Positions 56,301-62,572 of a stretch of DNA of 64,000 nucleotides are shown piece after piece. The position numbers and the translations under genes are program-made. The stretch's first letter is position 1, and the number at the start of each line of letters is the position of its first letter. Below the pieces are notes generated by a model. That model searched no databases. It saw only the letters and a list, made by a program, of their open reading frames with translations, and had not been told where the DNA came from. This DNA is from Echinarachnius parma (lineage: Eukaryota; Echinodermata; Echinoidea; Clypeasteroida; Echinarachniidae): contig JBAMJV010003019.1 of assembly GCA_037951105.1 (NCBI GenBank), positions 234,001 through 298,000 on the forward strand, read 5' to 3'.

Positions 56301-56976
56301 TCGCCCGTCTACAGTGACCACTTTTCTTGTTTCATTTATAGGGTCACTATACACAGGTTTGACCGTATTTAATGTGGAAGGCATATGGGACAATATGTGA
56401 CCCCGACAAGTGCAGGGTTTTGCTATAGCCGGTGACATATAACAAATATAATTATATTACAAATGTGAATCAAAGTGACGATAAATTATGTAACTAATGG
56501 TTGGAAGTAAATAAGTTTCCTGATATTGCTGAAGGCATTATTGACTCACTGTTAATTTTTTGTTTTAAATATTTGTATTATTCCATTCAGGTTTGTTCAT
56601 GACAAGCGTCTTATGGCACCAAGCCTTGTTAGCTTTCGTCCAGCGCTACAAAGAAGAAGTCTTGCAGGATCAGAGGGAGAGGTTGTAAAACGCAATGAAT
56701 ATTTGATATGCACTTCAAAATAATTAATTATCATTATTATTCTTTGTTACTATTCCACGCAGGTTCGTTCATGACAAGCGTGTGCTGCCCGTCCTATGGC
56801 ACCAAGCCTTGCTTGCGTTCATCCAGCGCTACAAAGAGGACATCTCGCAGGACCAGAAGGACGCCCTCATGGAGTTGCTGCGAGCCCACGCCCACCCCAC
56901 CATCACACCGGAGGTCCGACGGGAACTCGTCAACTCGAAGTCACGTGACGGAGCAGAGCCAATGGCAAATGACTGA
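38179..56976 (+). CDS. BYSL: Bystin, complete gene of ten exons (427 residues)
   Basis: Bystin is a nuclear/nucleolar factor (yeast Enp1) of the 40S pre-ribosome, needed for 18S rRNA processing. Exons 38179-38322, 41464-41549, 42349-42463, 43316-43448, 52620-52759, 53814-53911, 54248-54326, 55022-55087, 55673-55881 and 56763-56976 all have GT-AG borders and agreeing phases, totalling 1284 nt. Human BYSL is 437 residues as I recall, so this is full length. The N-terminal 110 residues are basic then acidic and poorly conserved. From residue 116 the family core is plain: [107 protein letters not shown] and [17 protein letters not shown]. No catalytic residues are expected. Exon 4 to exon 5 spans 9.2 kb, filled with mobile elements and decayed exon copies. 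Confidence 0.97.
39191..40125 (-). mobile_element. RTE-like LINE fragment in bystin intron 1
   Basis: It is flanked by the 11-bp duplication TGGTACAGACT (39180-39190, 40126-40136), so the insertion is complete as it landed: a 5'-truncated copy antisense to bystin. The coding part reads [20 protein letters not shown], then [25 protein letters not shown] and [13 protein letters not shown], ending [19 protein letters not shown]. That layout fits RTE-type endonuclease-reverse transcriptases. An in-frame TGA directly precedes the GVRQG motif. The 3' end carries a GAAGAA-type tail. Confidence 0.85.
39234..40073 (-). CDS. RTE-like reverse transcriptase C-terminal fragment
   Basis: About 279 open codons covering the palm with YADD (about residues 43-46) through the thumb and C-terminal block. 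The reading frame has no Met at its head: it starts at a GTG within [10 protein letters not shown], so it is a fragment and not a gene with its own start. The finger part of the RT and the endonuclease are missing through truncation. Confidence 0.85.
   Translation of the reverse strand: MRQGCPLSPLLFNIYVEEMVNKALETVEDCITVGGCSLQAVRYADDQAMITSTEEGLQEMVTQLNNTSEQYGMKINIKKTKVMKIGKLPSNLRISINGQILEQVTEFKYLGSVLCESGRCSKEIRTRIGMAKNAFMKRKELFTQSINLNLKKRLVKSLVWSILLYASEAWTIMKSDINRLEAFEMWCWRRILKIKWTDRINNERVLETVGEERKLIGIIQNRKRKWVAHSIRHNNLFRLVLEGRIPGKRSRGRKRIMMLDSVTNGPYGDFKRRAMRREV
40918..41304 (+). mobile_element. TTAA-target MITE, family 2, copy 1
   Basis: It is flanked by TTAA (40914-40917, 41305-41308). The ends are GGGATCTAGTAACTTTG and, reversed, AGGGACTTAGTAACAATG. 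The inside includes TGTTGACATGTGCAAAAAGT, GATATTCACTAACTCATTGC and CCAAAACCTGTCCCATGCTT. It lies in bystin intron 1, with an inverted copy in intron 4. Confidence 0.9.
41464..41549 (+). CDS. BYSL: Bystin exon 2 (residues 49-77)
   Basis: Acceptor TTTTACAATCAG, then [20 protein letters not shown] and LEVEHGVQR, ending ACAAAG/GTCAGT in phase 2. The Q/E/L-rich stretch could form a short coiled coil. Its donor segment is repeated 280 bp downstream. Confidence 0.95.
41594..41719. mobile_element. TACAGTATTGGTC-family MITE in bystin intron 2
   Basis: The ends are ACAGTATTTATAAG and GACCAATACTGTA. The centre TAAATCCCTAT..AATAGGGATTACTGCAG matches 16866-17000. It interrupts the first unit of the exon 2-donor tandem duplication. 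Confidence 0.75.
41826..41990 (+). pseudogene. Tandem copy of the bystin exon 2 donor segment
   Basis: ATACAAGGTCAGTAATTCAA and CATTCAGAGTTTGCACTTTT repeat the last bases of exon 2 and the first 50 of intron 2 (41541-41601). They are followed by the same CAAACC-TCTATAAAGACC sequence. The donor GTCAGT is preserved but the exon body is not, so it is a decoy 5' splice site. Confidence 0.85.
42349..42463 (+). CDS. BYSL: Bystin exon 3 (residues 77-115)
   Basis: Acceptor TTGAATTTCAG, then [20 protein letters not shown] and [18 protein letters not shown], donor ATC/GTAAGT, phase 0. It is acidic and low in conservation, as in other bystins before the core. Confidence 0.93.
42668..42925 (+). mobile_element. 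tRNA-derived SINE-like element in bystin intron 3
   Basis: GGTGGCTTAGCGGTTAGAGTG fits a tRNA A box (TRGCNNAGYNGG) closely; the B box GGTCATACC, 25-30 bp on, is decayed. The 3' part reads CTAATGAATCGGAGAATCGC and TGTGCCAAAAGTAGCACGGG. No A-tail or target duplication was seen, so the copy is old. Confidence 0.55.
43112..43195 (+). pseudogene. Decayed copy A of bystin exon 4, upstream of the real one
   Basis: It repeats the acceptor region (TTCATTCCATCACCATGG) and GATGTGGATGAGGCGGATGA of the real exon 4, 204 bp downstream. It has a 4-base insertion after GCGCTA and no donor at its end. The intron before it (CCTTGATGACTT-TACTTT, from 43016) is duplicated too, so the unit is intron plus exon. It would not give a bystin frame. 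Confidence 0.9.
43316..43448 (+). CDS. BYSL: Bystin exon 4 (residues 116-160)
   Basis: Acceptor ACCATACAG, then [20 protein letters not shown] and [20 protein letters not shown], ending TCGG/GTAAAT in phase 1. This is the start of the conserved bystin core. It is the only one of four exon 4-like copies with a whole frame and both splice sites. Confidence 0.95.
43521..43877 (+). repeat. 5' LTR
   Basis: Begins TGTGTTTGTAAAATAAG and ends CTTTACATACATAAAA. A GTATATATTA-type TATA-like stretch lies near its start and an AATAAA at 43791-43796. It is indistinguishable from the 3' LTR by eye. Confidence 0.92.
43899..45692 (+). CDS. Gag-like ORF fused to an acidic Asp/His-rich repeat protein (LTR element)
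   Basis: I start it at the ATG 22 bases after the 5' LTR ([10 protein letters not shown]), because the longer frame begins inside the LTR. It is about 597 residues. Residues 1-95 ([37 protein letters not shown]) resemble the front of Ty3/gypsy Gag. The rest does not look like Gag: a block of 17-residue repeats ([17 protein letters not shown] type) and then a Asp/His/Pro-rich disordered region ending in a basic, Arg/Pro-rich tail ([14 protein letters not shown]). No zinc knuckle, protease or RT motif was seen. The function of the acidic part is unknown. Confidence 0.75.
   Translation: MACPAQFDTQAPKTWWKWVESLENFIAAAEVPITDQIQKEAILLYVAGPDVQEIFSMLVVPEPIGDQTLYHRTLYALTDYFSKARAARDYEVHYLPAWYGCEIERTTRAVDDQEEENTVGKSPFLTCAVDNEIRRPYLTRTVDDAEEKAVCHITADDAADTPTRAVDERVPSATRAVDDTEEIADDADPPTRAVDDANENADDADPPTRAVDDAEENVDDADPPTRAVDDAKENAHDADPPTRTVDDAAENKDDAAEYNDDYAETPTRAVDDDNKAIADDAERPTRDVDEVEEYGQPAADDYEHECDHVPDECPLNHDHESAHENTSPAHATIEPDDDPKHGHHDNEHEQAGQADAPIDPEDSDPLSESVNDDARPPDDHDDATRAGLDDRPCRNDAATDPDYCPDNGQSPAKRRDLEADSDHHDHSPERADFDSDFAHSNEPNYDPESADDIAASIDDACPPPAIRDDPHLPSATITVMTSSASDKPARHEGKLTSMMTTKPQPQSHRPRATFEPQPLSQAPMSDDDADIERRHHILKRDDDFRVREDFANRVDRCNDYDNDDHIDRVRPLITSPRPRPSPSPRHNPHDPGIRDRD
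44418..44672 (+). repeat. 51-bp in-frame tandem repeats in the LTR-element ORF
   Basis: ACACGAGCTGTCGACGAC-type units recur exactly every 51 bases (44418, 44469, 44520, 44571, 44622), each encoding TRAVDD plus eleven acidic residues. Looser units continue to about 44763. Confidence 0.95.
45945..46445 (+). repeat. Tandem duplications in the LTR-element 3' untranslated region
   Basis: The block CCTCGTTATGAA-CGGACATT to TAACATTGCTAGCCAA occurs three times (about 45953, 46150, 46249). The longer block TAGTTGTTCAGACTTTTGAT to GCAGATGTTTACATTC occurs twice (46029, 46326). Near identity shows recent duplication. Confidence 0.92.
46928..47284 (+). repeat. 3' LTR
   Basis: The same 357 bp as 43521-43877 and preceded by the polypurine tract. 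The bystin intron resumes at CTACCTATTCTCGG. Confidence 0.92.
47354..47723 (-). mobile_element. TTAA-target MITE, family 2, copy 2 (inverted)
   Basis: It is flanked by TTAA (47350-47353, 47724-47727), with ends AGGGACGTAGTAACATTTTC and GTTACTAGATCCCT. Inside it is the reverse complement of 40918-41304, about 90% alike by eye. The two inverted copies lie 6 kb apart within bystin introns. Confidence 0.9.
47816..47911 (+). pseudogene. Decayed copy C of bystin exon 4
   Basis: TGTCCAAGGACTCCCCAGTC, GCAGACATCATCAAGGACA and CATCTCGG-GGGTAAG follow exon 4 from its middle to its donor, with several small gaps and an in-frame stop. The acceptor end is not recognisable. Confidence 0.85.
47978..49587. 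mobile_element. Non-autonomous DNA transposon, 1.6 kb, inside exon copy D
   Basis: The ends are CAGTGGCCATATTCATAAAA and TTTTATGAATATGGCCACTG, followed inside by GCCCGATA / TATCGGGG. No transposase ORF was seen. It contains four poly-G tracts (48482-48545, 48644-48667) and an inverted AGAGGTA..TACCTCT hairpin at about 49170-49200. No clear target duplication was found. Confidence 0.85.
49628..49826 (+). mobile_element. SINE inside exon copy D
   Basis: Carries ATACTCCCCAGGGAGTGGAG, TGTAAAGCGCTTAGAGATGA, AGGCGCTATATAAATAGTG and an ATT-repeat tail, matching the family at 27232-27460. The tail runs straight into GGAGAAACAG of the exon copy. Confidence 0.85.
49888..50231. mobile_element. MITE with about 75-bp inverted ends, bystin intron 4
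   Basis: The ends are GGCCCGAATTCTCATCAGTG and CACTGATGAGAATTCGGTCC. Inversion continues through CTCAACTTGC, AAAAAGACAGA and CTACGGGTAACCAG. The loop is about 190 bp. Between this and 52200 the intron is plain sequence with two poly-C runs (50731-50753, 50911-50922). Confidence 0.85.
52202..52599. mobile_element. MITE ending 20 bp before bystin exon 5
   Basis: The ends are TACCATATTTGCTGGTGTAT and CACACCGGCAAATACGGTA. GCGGTTAATACACA and GTGGTTAATACACA occur inside as further inverted/direct words. Only a pyrimidine stretch and TTTTTTGTAG separate it from exon 5, so the branch point of intron 4 is probably inside the element. Confidence 0.85.
52620..52759 (+). CDS. BYSL: Bystin exon 5 (residues 160-206)
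   Basis: Reads [20 protein letters not shown] and [27 protein letters not shown], donor GAACAA/GTAAGT, phase 0. [11 protein letters not shown] is a bystin signature. Confidence 0.97.
52785..53041 (+). mobile_element. CCTCCGCC-family MITE in bystin intron 5
   Basis: Starts TTACCTCCGCCAACGAAGTT with a tight hairpin to GGAGGAGG. Ends TTGGCGGAGGTATGCACTCC with the hairpin TGCACTCCCCGAGTGCA and CTAGT. It is 257 bp and contains the AAGGTCAAGGTCACG words that are expanded in the copy at 802-1940. Confidence 0.85.
53814..53911 (+). CDS. BYSL: Bystin exon 6 (residues 207-239)
   Basis: Acceptor CTTCATGTTCAG, then [20 protein letters not shown] and [13 protein letters not shown], donor AAAG/GTAAAT, phase 2. 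Confidence 0.97.
54248..54326 (+). CDS. BYSL: Bystin exon 7 (residues 239-265)
   Basis: Acceptor TTTGTCAG, then [26 protein letters not shown], donor ATG/GTGAGT, phase 0. Almost identical to vertebrate bystin as recalled. Confidence 0.97.
54385..54644. mobile_element. TATGTGACCGGCTATAGC-family MITE, intron 7
   Basis: The ends are TATGTGACCGGCTATCGCAA and TTGCTATAGCCGATCACATA. The inside has AAAGCTTG/CAAGCTTT and AAACGATTGTTTC words shared with 57889-58146. A deleted copy, little more than the two ends, lies at 56394-56450. The TA flank suggests a Tc1/mariner type. Confidence 0.85.
55022..55087 (+). CDS. BYSL: Bystin exon 8 (residues 266-287)
   Basis: Reads [22 protein letters not shown] between CATTGCCAG and GAG/GTGAGT. 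Exactly 22 codons, phase 0. Confidence 0.97.
55340..55490. repeat. tRNA-like palindrome relative, intron 8
   Basis: Shares AAACTGACCAGAAATA, GCGCCGGTCTAGCAATCCGG and GGTCTCGGATGCGAATCCCGG with 30560-30770. AAGAAAATGGGATT and its inverse close a hairpin. The last block resembles the T-arm of a tRNA. Confidence 0.6.
55673..55881 (+). CDS. BYSL: Bystin exon 9 (residues 288-357)
   Basis: Acceptor TTTTGACATGCAG, then [70 protein letters not shown], donor TTAG/GTCAGT, phase 2. It is the most conserved exon and markedly more GC-rich than the introns. Confidence 0.98.
56008..56370. mobile_element. CAAACCTGT-family MITEs, intron 9
   Basis: One end reads TACAGTCAAACCTGTCTGTA and the far end ACACAGGTTTGACCGTA. 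TGGTCTTTATA, GACAGGTGGTCT and CTATAGAGGTCGCC words repeat inside. Two adjacent copies may be present, joined near 56200. Confidence 0.65.
56591..56692 (+). pseudogene. Decayed copy of the first half of bystin exon 10
   Basis: After an acceptor (TTCCATTCAG), GTTTGTTCATGACAAGCGT, GGCACCAAGCCTTGTTAGC and TCCAGCGCTACAAAGAAGAA follow the true exon 10, which starts 172 bp later. It lacks 11 bases (a GTGCTGCCCGT block between two CGT words), so the frame is lost, and similarity ends at GAGAGGTTGTAA. Its acceptor looks as good as the real one. Confidence 0.9.
56763..56976 (+). CDS. BYSL: Bystin exon 10 (residues 357-427, stop)
   Basis: Acceptor TTCCACGCAG, then [40 protein letters not shown] and [20 protein letters not shown], ending EPMAND and TGA. 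PVLWHQ and the PEIRREL-like motif fit the bystin C-terminus. Confidence 0.97.
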
Positions 56977-57852
56977 ATATTCCCAGAATCGACTGTGAAC
57001 TTGATATGCGACGAGAGATCTAATAGACTAAAAAACGAACGCACACTTAGATGTTGGTCAAGAACTTACATCCTTAGGTCACGTGACCAAGAGAAGCCAA
57101 TGGCAAAAGACTGAATATTCCCTGCAACTGTAATATCTTGAACACTAGTTCTGATAGATAGAACAAACACACCCATATAGCTAATTATTGTTTTGAAAGG
57201 ATCTAGTAACTTTGTTGACATGTGCAAAAAGTGATGAGTGGTTGATACAATGTATATTGTTGTTATATGATATGTCCACTGGGTGTTGTGTGAAAATTTC
57301 AAGTTAAATGGACGTTAATAGTAATGAGTAAAAATGCAAAGTGATATTCACTAACTCATTGAAGAACTCATCATGAGGTAACGAGACCAAGAAGCCAATG
57401 GTGAATGACTGAATATGCCTCAAAACTGTAATGTCTGTAAAGTTGAAATGCAACACCAGTTCTGATGGAAAGAACCAACAAACCCTTTATAGTTGATAAG
57501 CGTAAGATTTCCAGCAATATTTTGTCACCATGAGGTCACGTGACTAAGAGCAGCCTATGGCGAATGACCAATAAATTGGTACACTTTCTTCTTTTTTCTT
57601 CCAAAAGTGATATTTGAGACTTCAGTCATGCACCAATATTATTGTAAGATCATTCTTAATGTTATGTGAAAGTGTCAGAGAAAGGTAACAGTTACTGTTT
57701 ATCTAGTGAACAAAGTCAAAATTGATCCCTGATTGATTGTTGAATCCAAATTCAGATACTTGAATTATAGTTGATCTGTGAACTTGTCATTCAACATCAA
57801 TGTACAGTCGCAAGGATTAAAAAGTTTATTGCTAGCATTGCTTTGTAATAAA
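56977..57852 (+). repeat. Bystin 3' UTR with three copies of the coding-sequence tail
   Basis: The last 40 coding bases plus stop (AAGTCACGTGAC, GCCAATGGCAAATGACTGAAT) are repeated at about 57076, 57375 and 57531, each followed by AAAACTGTAAT-GTCT and CCAGTTCTGAT-GA-AGAAC-like sequence. The second repeat is interrupted by a fragment of TTAA MITE family 2 (57198-57358). AATAAA occurs at 57570-57575 and 57847-57852, so either could end the transcript. Confidence 0.85.
57198..57358 (+). mobile_element. TTAA MITE family 2, truncated copy
   Basis: AGGATCTAGTAACTTTGTTG through GATATTCACTAACTCATTG matches the left half of 40918-41304. The right half is missing. Confidence 0.85.
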
Positions 57853-57888
57853 ATGTTTTATATCAGTGTTATTTGTAATGAGACGGAC

Positions 57889-58146
57889 TATGTGACCGGC
57901 TATAGCAAAACCCGGCACTTGTTGGTAATTCATGTCTTGGAGAAATGAGCATTTTAAGTTCACATAATGTGTGTAAAAGACTTATGATTGTAAATTTGAA
58001 AAATCATGTCTTCGTCAATTATTGACCAATTTGTGAGAACAAAGCATCAAATTAAAGCTTGTGATGAGGCCTTTCTAATGATATAAAAATCAACATTTTG
58101 ATTTTTACCGACAAGTGCAGGGTTTTGCTATAGCCGGTCACATATA
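57889..58146. mobile_element. TATGTGACCGGCTATAGC-family MITE downstream of bystin
   Basis: The ends are TATGTGACCGGCTATAGCAA and TTGCTATAGCCGGTCACATA, matched to 54385-54644 along its length. Confidence 0.9.
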
Positions 58147-58528
58147 CTGTCTTTCTATCCTACCCATCCGTATCATGTCACAAATCTATGATACGTATTG
58201 GTAAAATATTTGGTTTTTATTTCATCTTATTTGTTTTTTTAAAATAATTATTTTCTTCTTTTTTTAACCAAATGTCATATTTTGACATTGAAACGCGCCA
58301 TAACTATTACCTCTTTATTACTATAGACAATAATGGTATTTGTAAGTAATTTTTATCAAGTAATAATGTGGTATTTTCTTAATATTTCACTGACCCTTTA
58401 ACTTGTTAAGTGACATTACTAGTGCAGAAATTCTACACTTGGCATGATAACCATTGAATATAGAAAATTGTCTTTGAGCTTATTATAAGAGAGCAGTGAC
58501 GTGGGGGCACAAATACTATGAAACCGTA

Positions 58529-58768
58529 CTGCCCCCCCATGACAGAAGGAAGTATGGGACACTGACAGCTGGTGTGCAGATCTCTCTCGTTGGCGGCACT
58601 TTCGAGGGTCTAGATTATAGACTAGGCTCTATATGGCTTCTATGCGATCGCGAGCTAGCGAGCTTGGGAAAGCTAATACTGCACGGGGTCAGCGAGCTGA
58701 CTAATTACTGTGTCTCTGCCAAACTGTCCCATACTTCCTTTTGTCATGGGGGGGGGGGGGGGGGGCAG
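58529..58768. mobile_element. MITE with CTGCCCCCCCATGACA ends
   Basis: The left end CTGCCCCCCCATGACAGAAG and the right end TTTTGTCATGGGGGG..CAG are inverted, continuing GGAAGTATGGGACA. The C/G runs differ in length between the ends, so homopolymer growth followed insertion. The loop has GCGATCGCGAGCTAGCGAGC. Confidence 0.8.
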
Positions 58769-59063
58769 CGTAAGGGGAACATCATTTAAAAATAAGAAAT
58801 ACAAGAGAATGAGCCCCATAAATTCACATGCCCCAACCAAACAGACCATGCTGCACCACTGTCATAGAGAGATCCTAAAATACACATTTTCCGTGCATAT
58901 TTTGTGCATTTGAAATCAAAGCTCCCATTTGATGTATGGTTAAAAATAGCTTTGGAAATATAATAGAAAACATTGAAAAATTAAAACATTAGTGCTGGTT
59001 TTGTCTTAGCATAAGCACTCTCCACATGTAGTCAAGACTTTTTAGTGGAATGATAAAAAAATA

Positions 59064-59235
59064 CAGTCAAACCTGTGTAGAGTGACCACCTCAGGGAAGC
59101 AAGAAAAGTGGCCACTGTAGAAAGGTGACCACTATAGACGGGTTCCAAAACATTTTTGTTTTGTTTTACTGCAGAGGATCATGTTTGGTGGCCACTATAG
59201 GCAGGTTGGCTGCTATAGACAGATGGCCGTTATGG
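59064..59235. mobile_element. CAAACCTGT-family MITE copy
   Basis: Begins TACAGTCAAACCTGTGTAGA and carries AAGTGGCCACTGTAGA, GGTGACCACTATAGACGGGT and GGCAGGTTGGCTGCTATAGA. The right end is unclear. The rest of 58770-60100 is AT-rich intergenic DNA in which I see no gene. Confidence 0.7.
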
Positions 59236-60109
59236 CAGTAGTATTTACAGGCCCACCACACACACTATGCAATCTGATTCCGATCTGATAAGACGGCTGC
59301 ATATCTAAACTAAAAGCAAGATGTGCATATTTAAACCATATAGAATAGTTCAGATACTTAAATGTTTATAAGATGCGATTGGATCGTATAGATTGCGGTG
59401 GGCTTTACATTTGATTTCAAGTTGTTTTTGACAACTAGTTATTTGATATTTTCAGCAATAGCAGTAAACATCATTTTTTTGGCGAAAAGTTTTCCCCAAC
59501 TTCTTTAAGATTAAATTACTCTGCATGTGTATTATTTTTTACATGTACATTTATATGAATAACATTATGTATACTTAATGAAAGTAATAAAATCATTTTC
59601 AGAAATGTACGCATTATGTATAGCCTGTTGTGTATCATTGGATTAGCACTAAAAACAATTGCCCTTTTACAGTACAAGTTTAACTTTGATACCTTGAATT
59701 ATACTTGCACTAATTAATTAATTGTGGTAACTGAAAAATGTATTCAAGTTTTAAAAAAGTTATCATTAAAAACTAGAAGTTATAATTCATTTGTGCAGTT
59801 CAAAAGGATAGTACAGTTCTGGGAAGAATTTATTTTGGTAACTGAAAAATGTAAGTTATCATTAAAAACTAAAATGTATAATTCAGTGATGCTTGAATGG
59901 AAAAAGGGATATACAATGCAAAGTTACAGGGCTGTCAATAGCCGTTAACACAATAAGAGTGCCCTCCAGACACTTGTAATTTTCAAAAAAATTTAAATTA
60001 AAACAAATGTGGATGAGATGTTTGGTTAAACTATTTATTCAAGAGAGATCATCAAAAACAAACAAAAACATTTTAAATATATTTTTGAATAAGTGGAGGC
60101 ATTCTGACC

Positions 60110-60310
60110 ATTTTCTTGGACCAACATATCTTCAAATCTTAACATTTTATGGATATTACAGCTGTTTCTTGACTGATTTTGATCAAACAAAGTTGTTCAT
60201 GCCTTTAAAATCATGTACTTTTTCAAAGTTTACACTTAAATATAGTTTTGCATTACCTCACAAATAAATGATTTCTTGAAGTGCCTTCTAAACCAAAACT
60301 GAACTATCCC
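60110..60310 (-). mobile_element. TTAA MITE family 1, left-half fragment
   Basis: On the minus strand it reads AGGGATAGTTCAGTTTTGG, GAAGTGC-TTCAAGAAATCA, TTTGTGAGGTAATGCAAAAC and TTTGTTTGATCAAAATCAG. TTAA at 60311-60314 marks the end; the other end and palindrome are missing. Confidence 0.75.
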
Positions 60311-60313
60311 TTT

Positions 60314-60475
60314 AACTCTTGTTTTAGTACGAATATGGTTACCAGTAGCTGATATAAAGCAGGGGCAGTCTGCCCCCCTACCCGACAGCCTTAACACTTG
60401 TTTTAGTACGAATATGGTTACCAGTAGCTTATATAAAGCAGGGGCAGTCTGCCCCCTACCCGACAGCCTTAACAA
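60314..60475. repeat. Direct repeat of about 78 bp, two copies
   Basis: AACTCTTGTTTTAGTACGAA through GCAGGGGCAGTCTGCCCCC and TACCCGACAGCCT occurs at about 60314-60391 and 60392-60470, differing by a few bases. Confidence 0.95.
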
Positions 60476-60579
60476 AAAACACCAGTTTTTTAAAGAAGGA
60501 AGTGGCCTAAAAGTAATGGCTGTCCTGTGAATCCCACTCAACCTGGAAGAAAGACAGATAGAAAGAGATCAAGAGCACG

Positions 60580-60657
60580 GAATGGAGAGAGAGAGAGAGG
60601 GGGTGGGGGGGGGGGGGGGGGGGGGGGAGAGCATGAGACATGAGGGTAATGGAATGA

Positions 60658-60689
<32 letters not shown>

Positions 60690-60692
60690 GCA
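60580..60692. repeat. GA and poly-G tracts in tandem
   Basis: Two blocks of AATGGA-GAGAGAGAGAGAG followed by G-runs (60599-60628 and 60679-60690). ORFs here are repeat artefacts. Confidence 0.9.
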
Positions 60693-61984
60693 CAAGGGGG
60701 CAACCTGATCCCCCACCTCCCCTCTTCCCTAGTATAGATAGTGTTGGAAGCATATCCCGTTTATTCCGCCCATGCAAGCCAATACTTAGGCTGGAGAATC
60801 CTGTGTCATGGGGAAAGCATGTGGTGGGTGGCAATAATCACTTGACCCTATACTATTGTTTGTATTTTGCGTTTACATTACACTCAACGTCTCAGAGAGA
60901 ATATACACAGTGGACAGACATCTACTAACAGGTACGGTACAAATTTTAAAGTTCATCTTGGAGCGTCCCGAGCAACGCAAACAACGGCGGTTTAACCCGC
61001 CACGAAAATACAAACAATGAACAATTAAGCATCCACCATTGATATGCATGAGAATCGCGTTAGCTTTTCGATGTGGTTCATTCCTTCGAAAGTTTGTTTT
61101 TAAGACCAGTCTATTATGTCTATAATAACAGTTCTGTGAAAAGGGGTGCGATTAAATTTACGCCGGGATATACGTAGCAAACGTGACTTTTCATTTTGAA
61201 TTCCGATTGAATTAGATTGCATAATGTAGAATATCAGTTTTCTGTACGACGCCACGTGTAATTTGTTTAAATTTGTTTTTATCCTACTCGCTATGAACCA
61301 ACATGCCGAGGCACAGCCATGGATAGAAAATGTGAATAAAGGTTGCAAAGTTTGGGACGAGATTTACTTCATTCTTCTGAATTTAAGACATCACATGTCA
61401 TCATTACGTTAAGTTTGTCTTCCATGTCTTCATTCGTTTGTTAGAGGACTTGCATTCACTTGGCGGAAGATTACGATCGGAGGTATATGATTTAATTATA
61501 TTAACGTCATTATGAGTTAGATCATGATTATGATAACGAAAAGTTTTTACGCTGGATTCCTTTTCCCATGATCACTATAATTATACAAATAGTTGGGATT
61601 TCGCAATCATTATGGGAAAACTACAACTATAACGTTCATGGATAATAATTTATATCAACGAGTTTGGAGATTTCAGTGAGAACATCTACACGCGGTGGAT
61701 CCACATTAAACCCATTTTATTAGCGATACTTGTGGACGCATGTATAAACTCTAATGTGATTTGCAATATATGGGAGCGAAGAGGTTAACATCGTGATCGA
61801 CTGATGAATCTTGAGACGGCCTATAAGATGCATCGATGAAAGACGGGATCAGCTGAAGGTTTTTGGTTCGAGCTCCGTTTCCTTATGCAGAATAACTCTC
61901 CGCCTGTAGGAGAACATTTTCAGGTTTGTCGCCCATGTACTTTTGGAAAGATAGCCATCTCCGATTTAATTCACCATTCACCAT

Positions 61985-62034
61985 TCACCATCATTGTCAC
62001 CATCATCATCGTCATCATTTACCACTATCATCAC

Positions 62035-62081
<47 letters not shown>

Positions 62082-62091
62082 CCATCATCAC

Positions 62092-62145
<54 letters not shown>

Positions 62146-62200
62146 AATCACCATCATCATCATCATCATCACATCATCATCATCGTCATCATCATCATCG

Positions 62201-62291
<91 letters not shown>

Positions 62292-62320
62292 CATCATCAT
62301 CGTCATCGTCATCATCATCG

Positions 62321-62356
<36 letters not shown>

Positions 62357-62427
62357 CCATCATCACCATCATCACCATCATCATCATCATCACCACCACC
62401 ATCATCACCATCATCATCATCACCATC
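61985..62427. repeat. Long ATC microsatellite, about 440 bp
   Basis: Almost pure ATC with scattered ATC to ACC/GTC changes. It yields poly-His, poly-Ile and poly-Ser frames on one strand and poly-Met on the other. None is a gene. Confidence 0.97.
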
Positions 62428-62496
62428 TTATAGATAGAGAAACGTCCCCAACCAACCCAAGAGCATAATAATGTGTTATTATCGTTTCTTTTGCAG

Positions 62497-62572
62497 AATC
62501 ACCGTTACGTGGATGAAATATGGAAAATATATTCAGACTCTACAAAAATATGTGTCAACCAATCAAGGAAAG
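62497..62572 (+). CDS. Possible exon of an unknown gene at the right edge
   Basis: A strong acceptor (TCGTTTCTTTTGCAG) and a usable donor (GGAAAG/GTAACT) bound 76 bases. In one frame an in-frame TGA is followed by ATG and MENIFRLYKNMCQPIKE, which would make it a first coding exon with 5' UTR ahead. The other two frames are also open, so coding potential is unproven. I do not recognise the peptide. The surrounding 60900-61980 and 62573-64000 are free of recognised repeats, unlike the rest of the window, which weakly favours a genic region. Confidence 0.25.

Noticed and set aside
61885-62433. Poly-His/poly-Ile ORFs and their poly-Met antisense
   Set aside because: They are translations of an ATC microsatellite; all three frames and both strands are open for the same reason.
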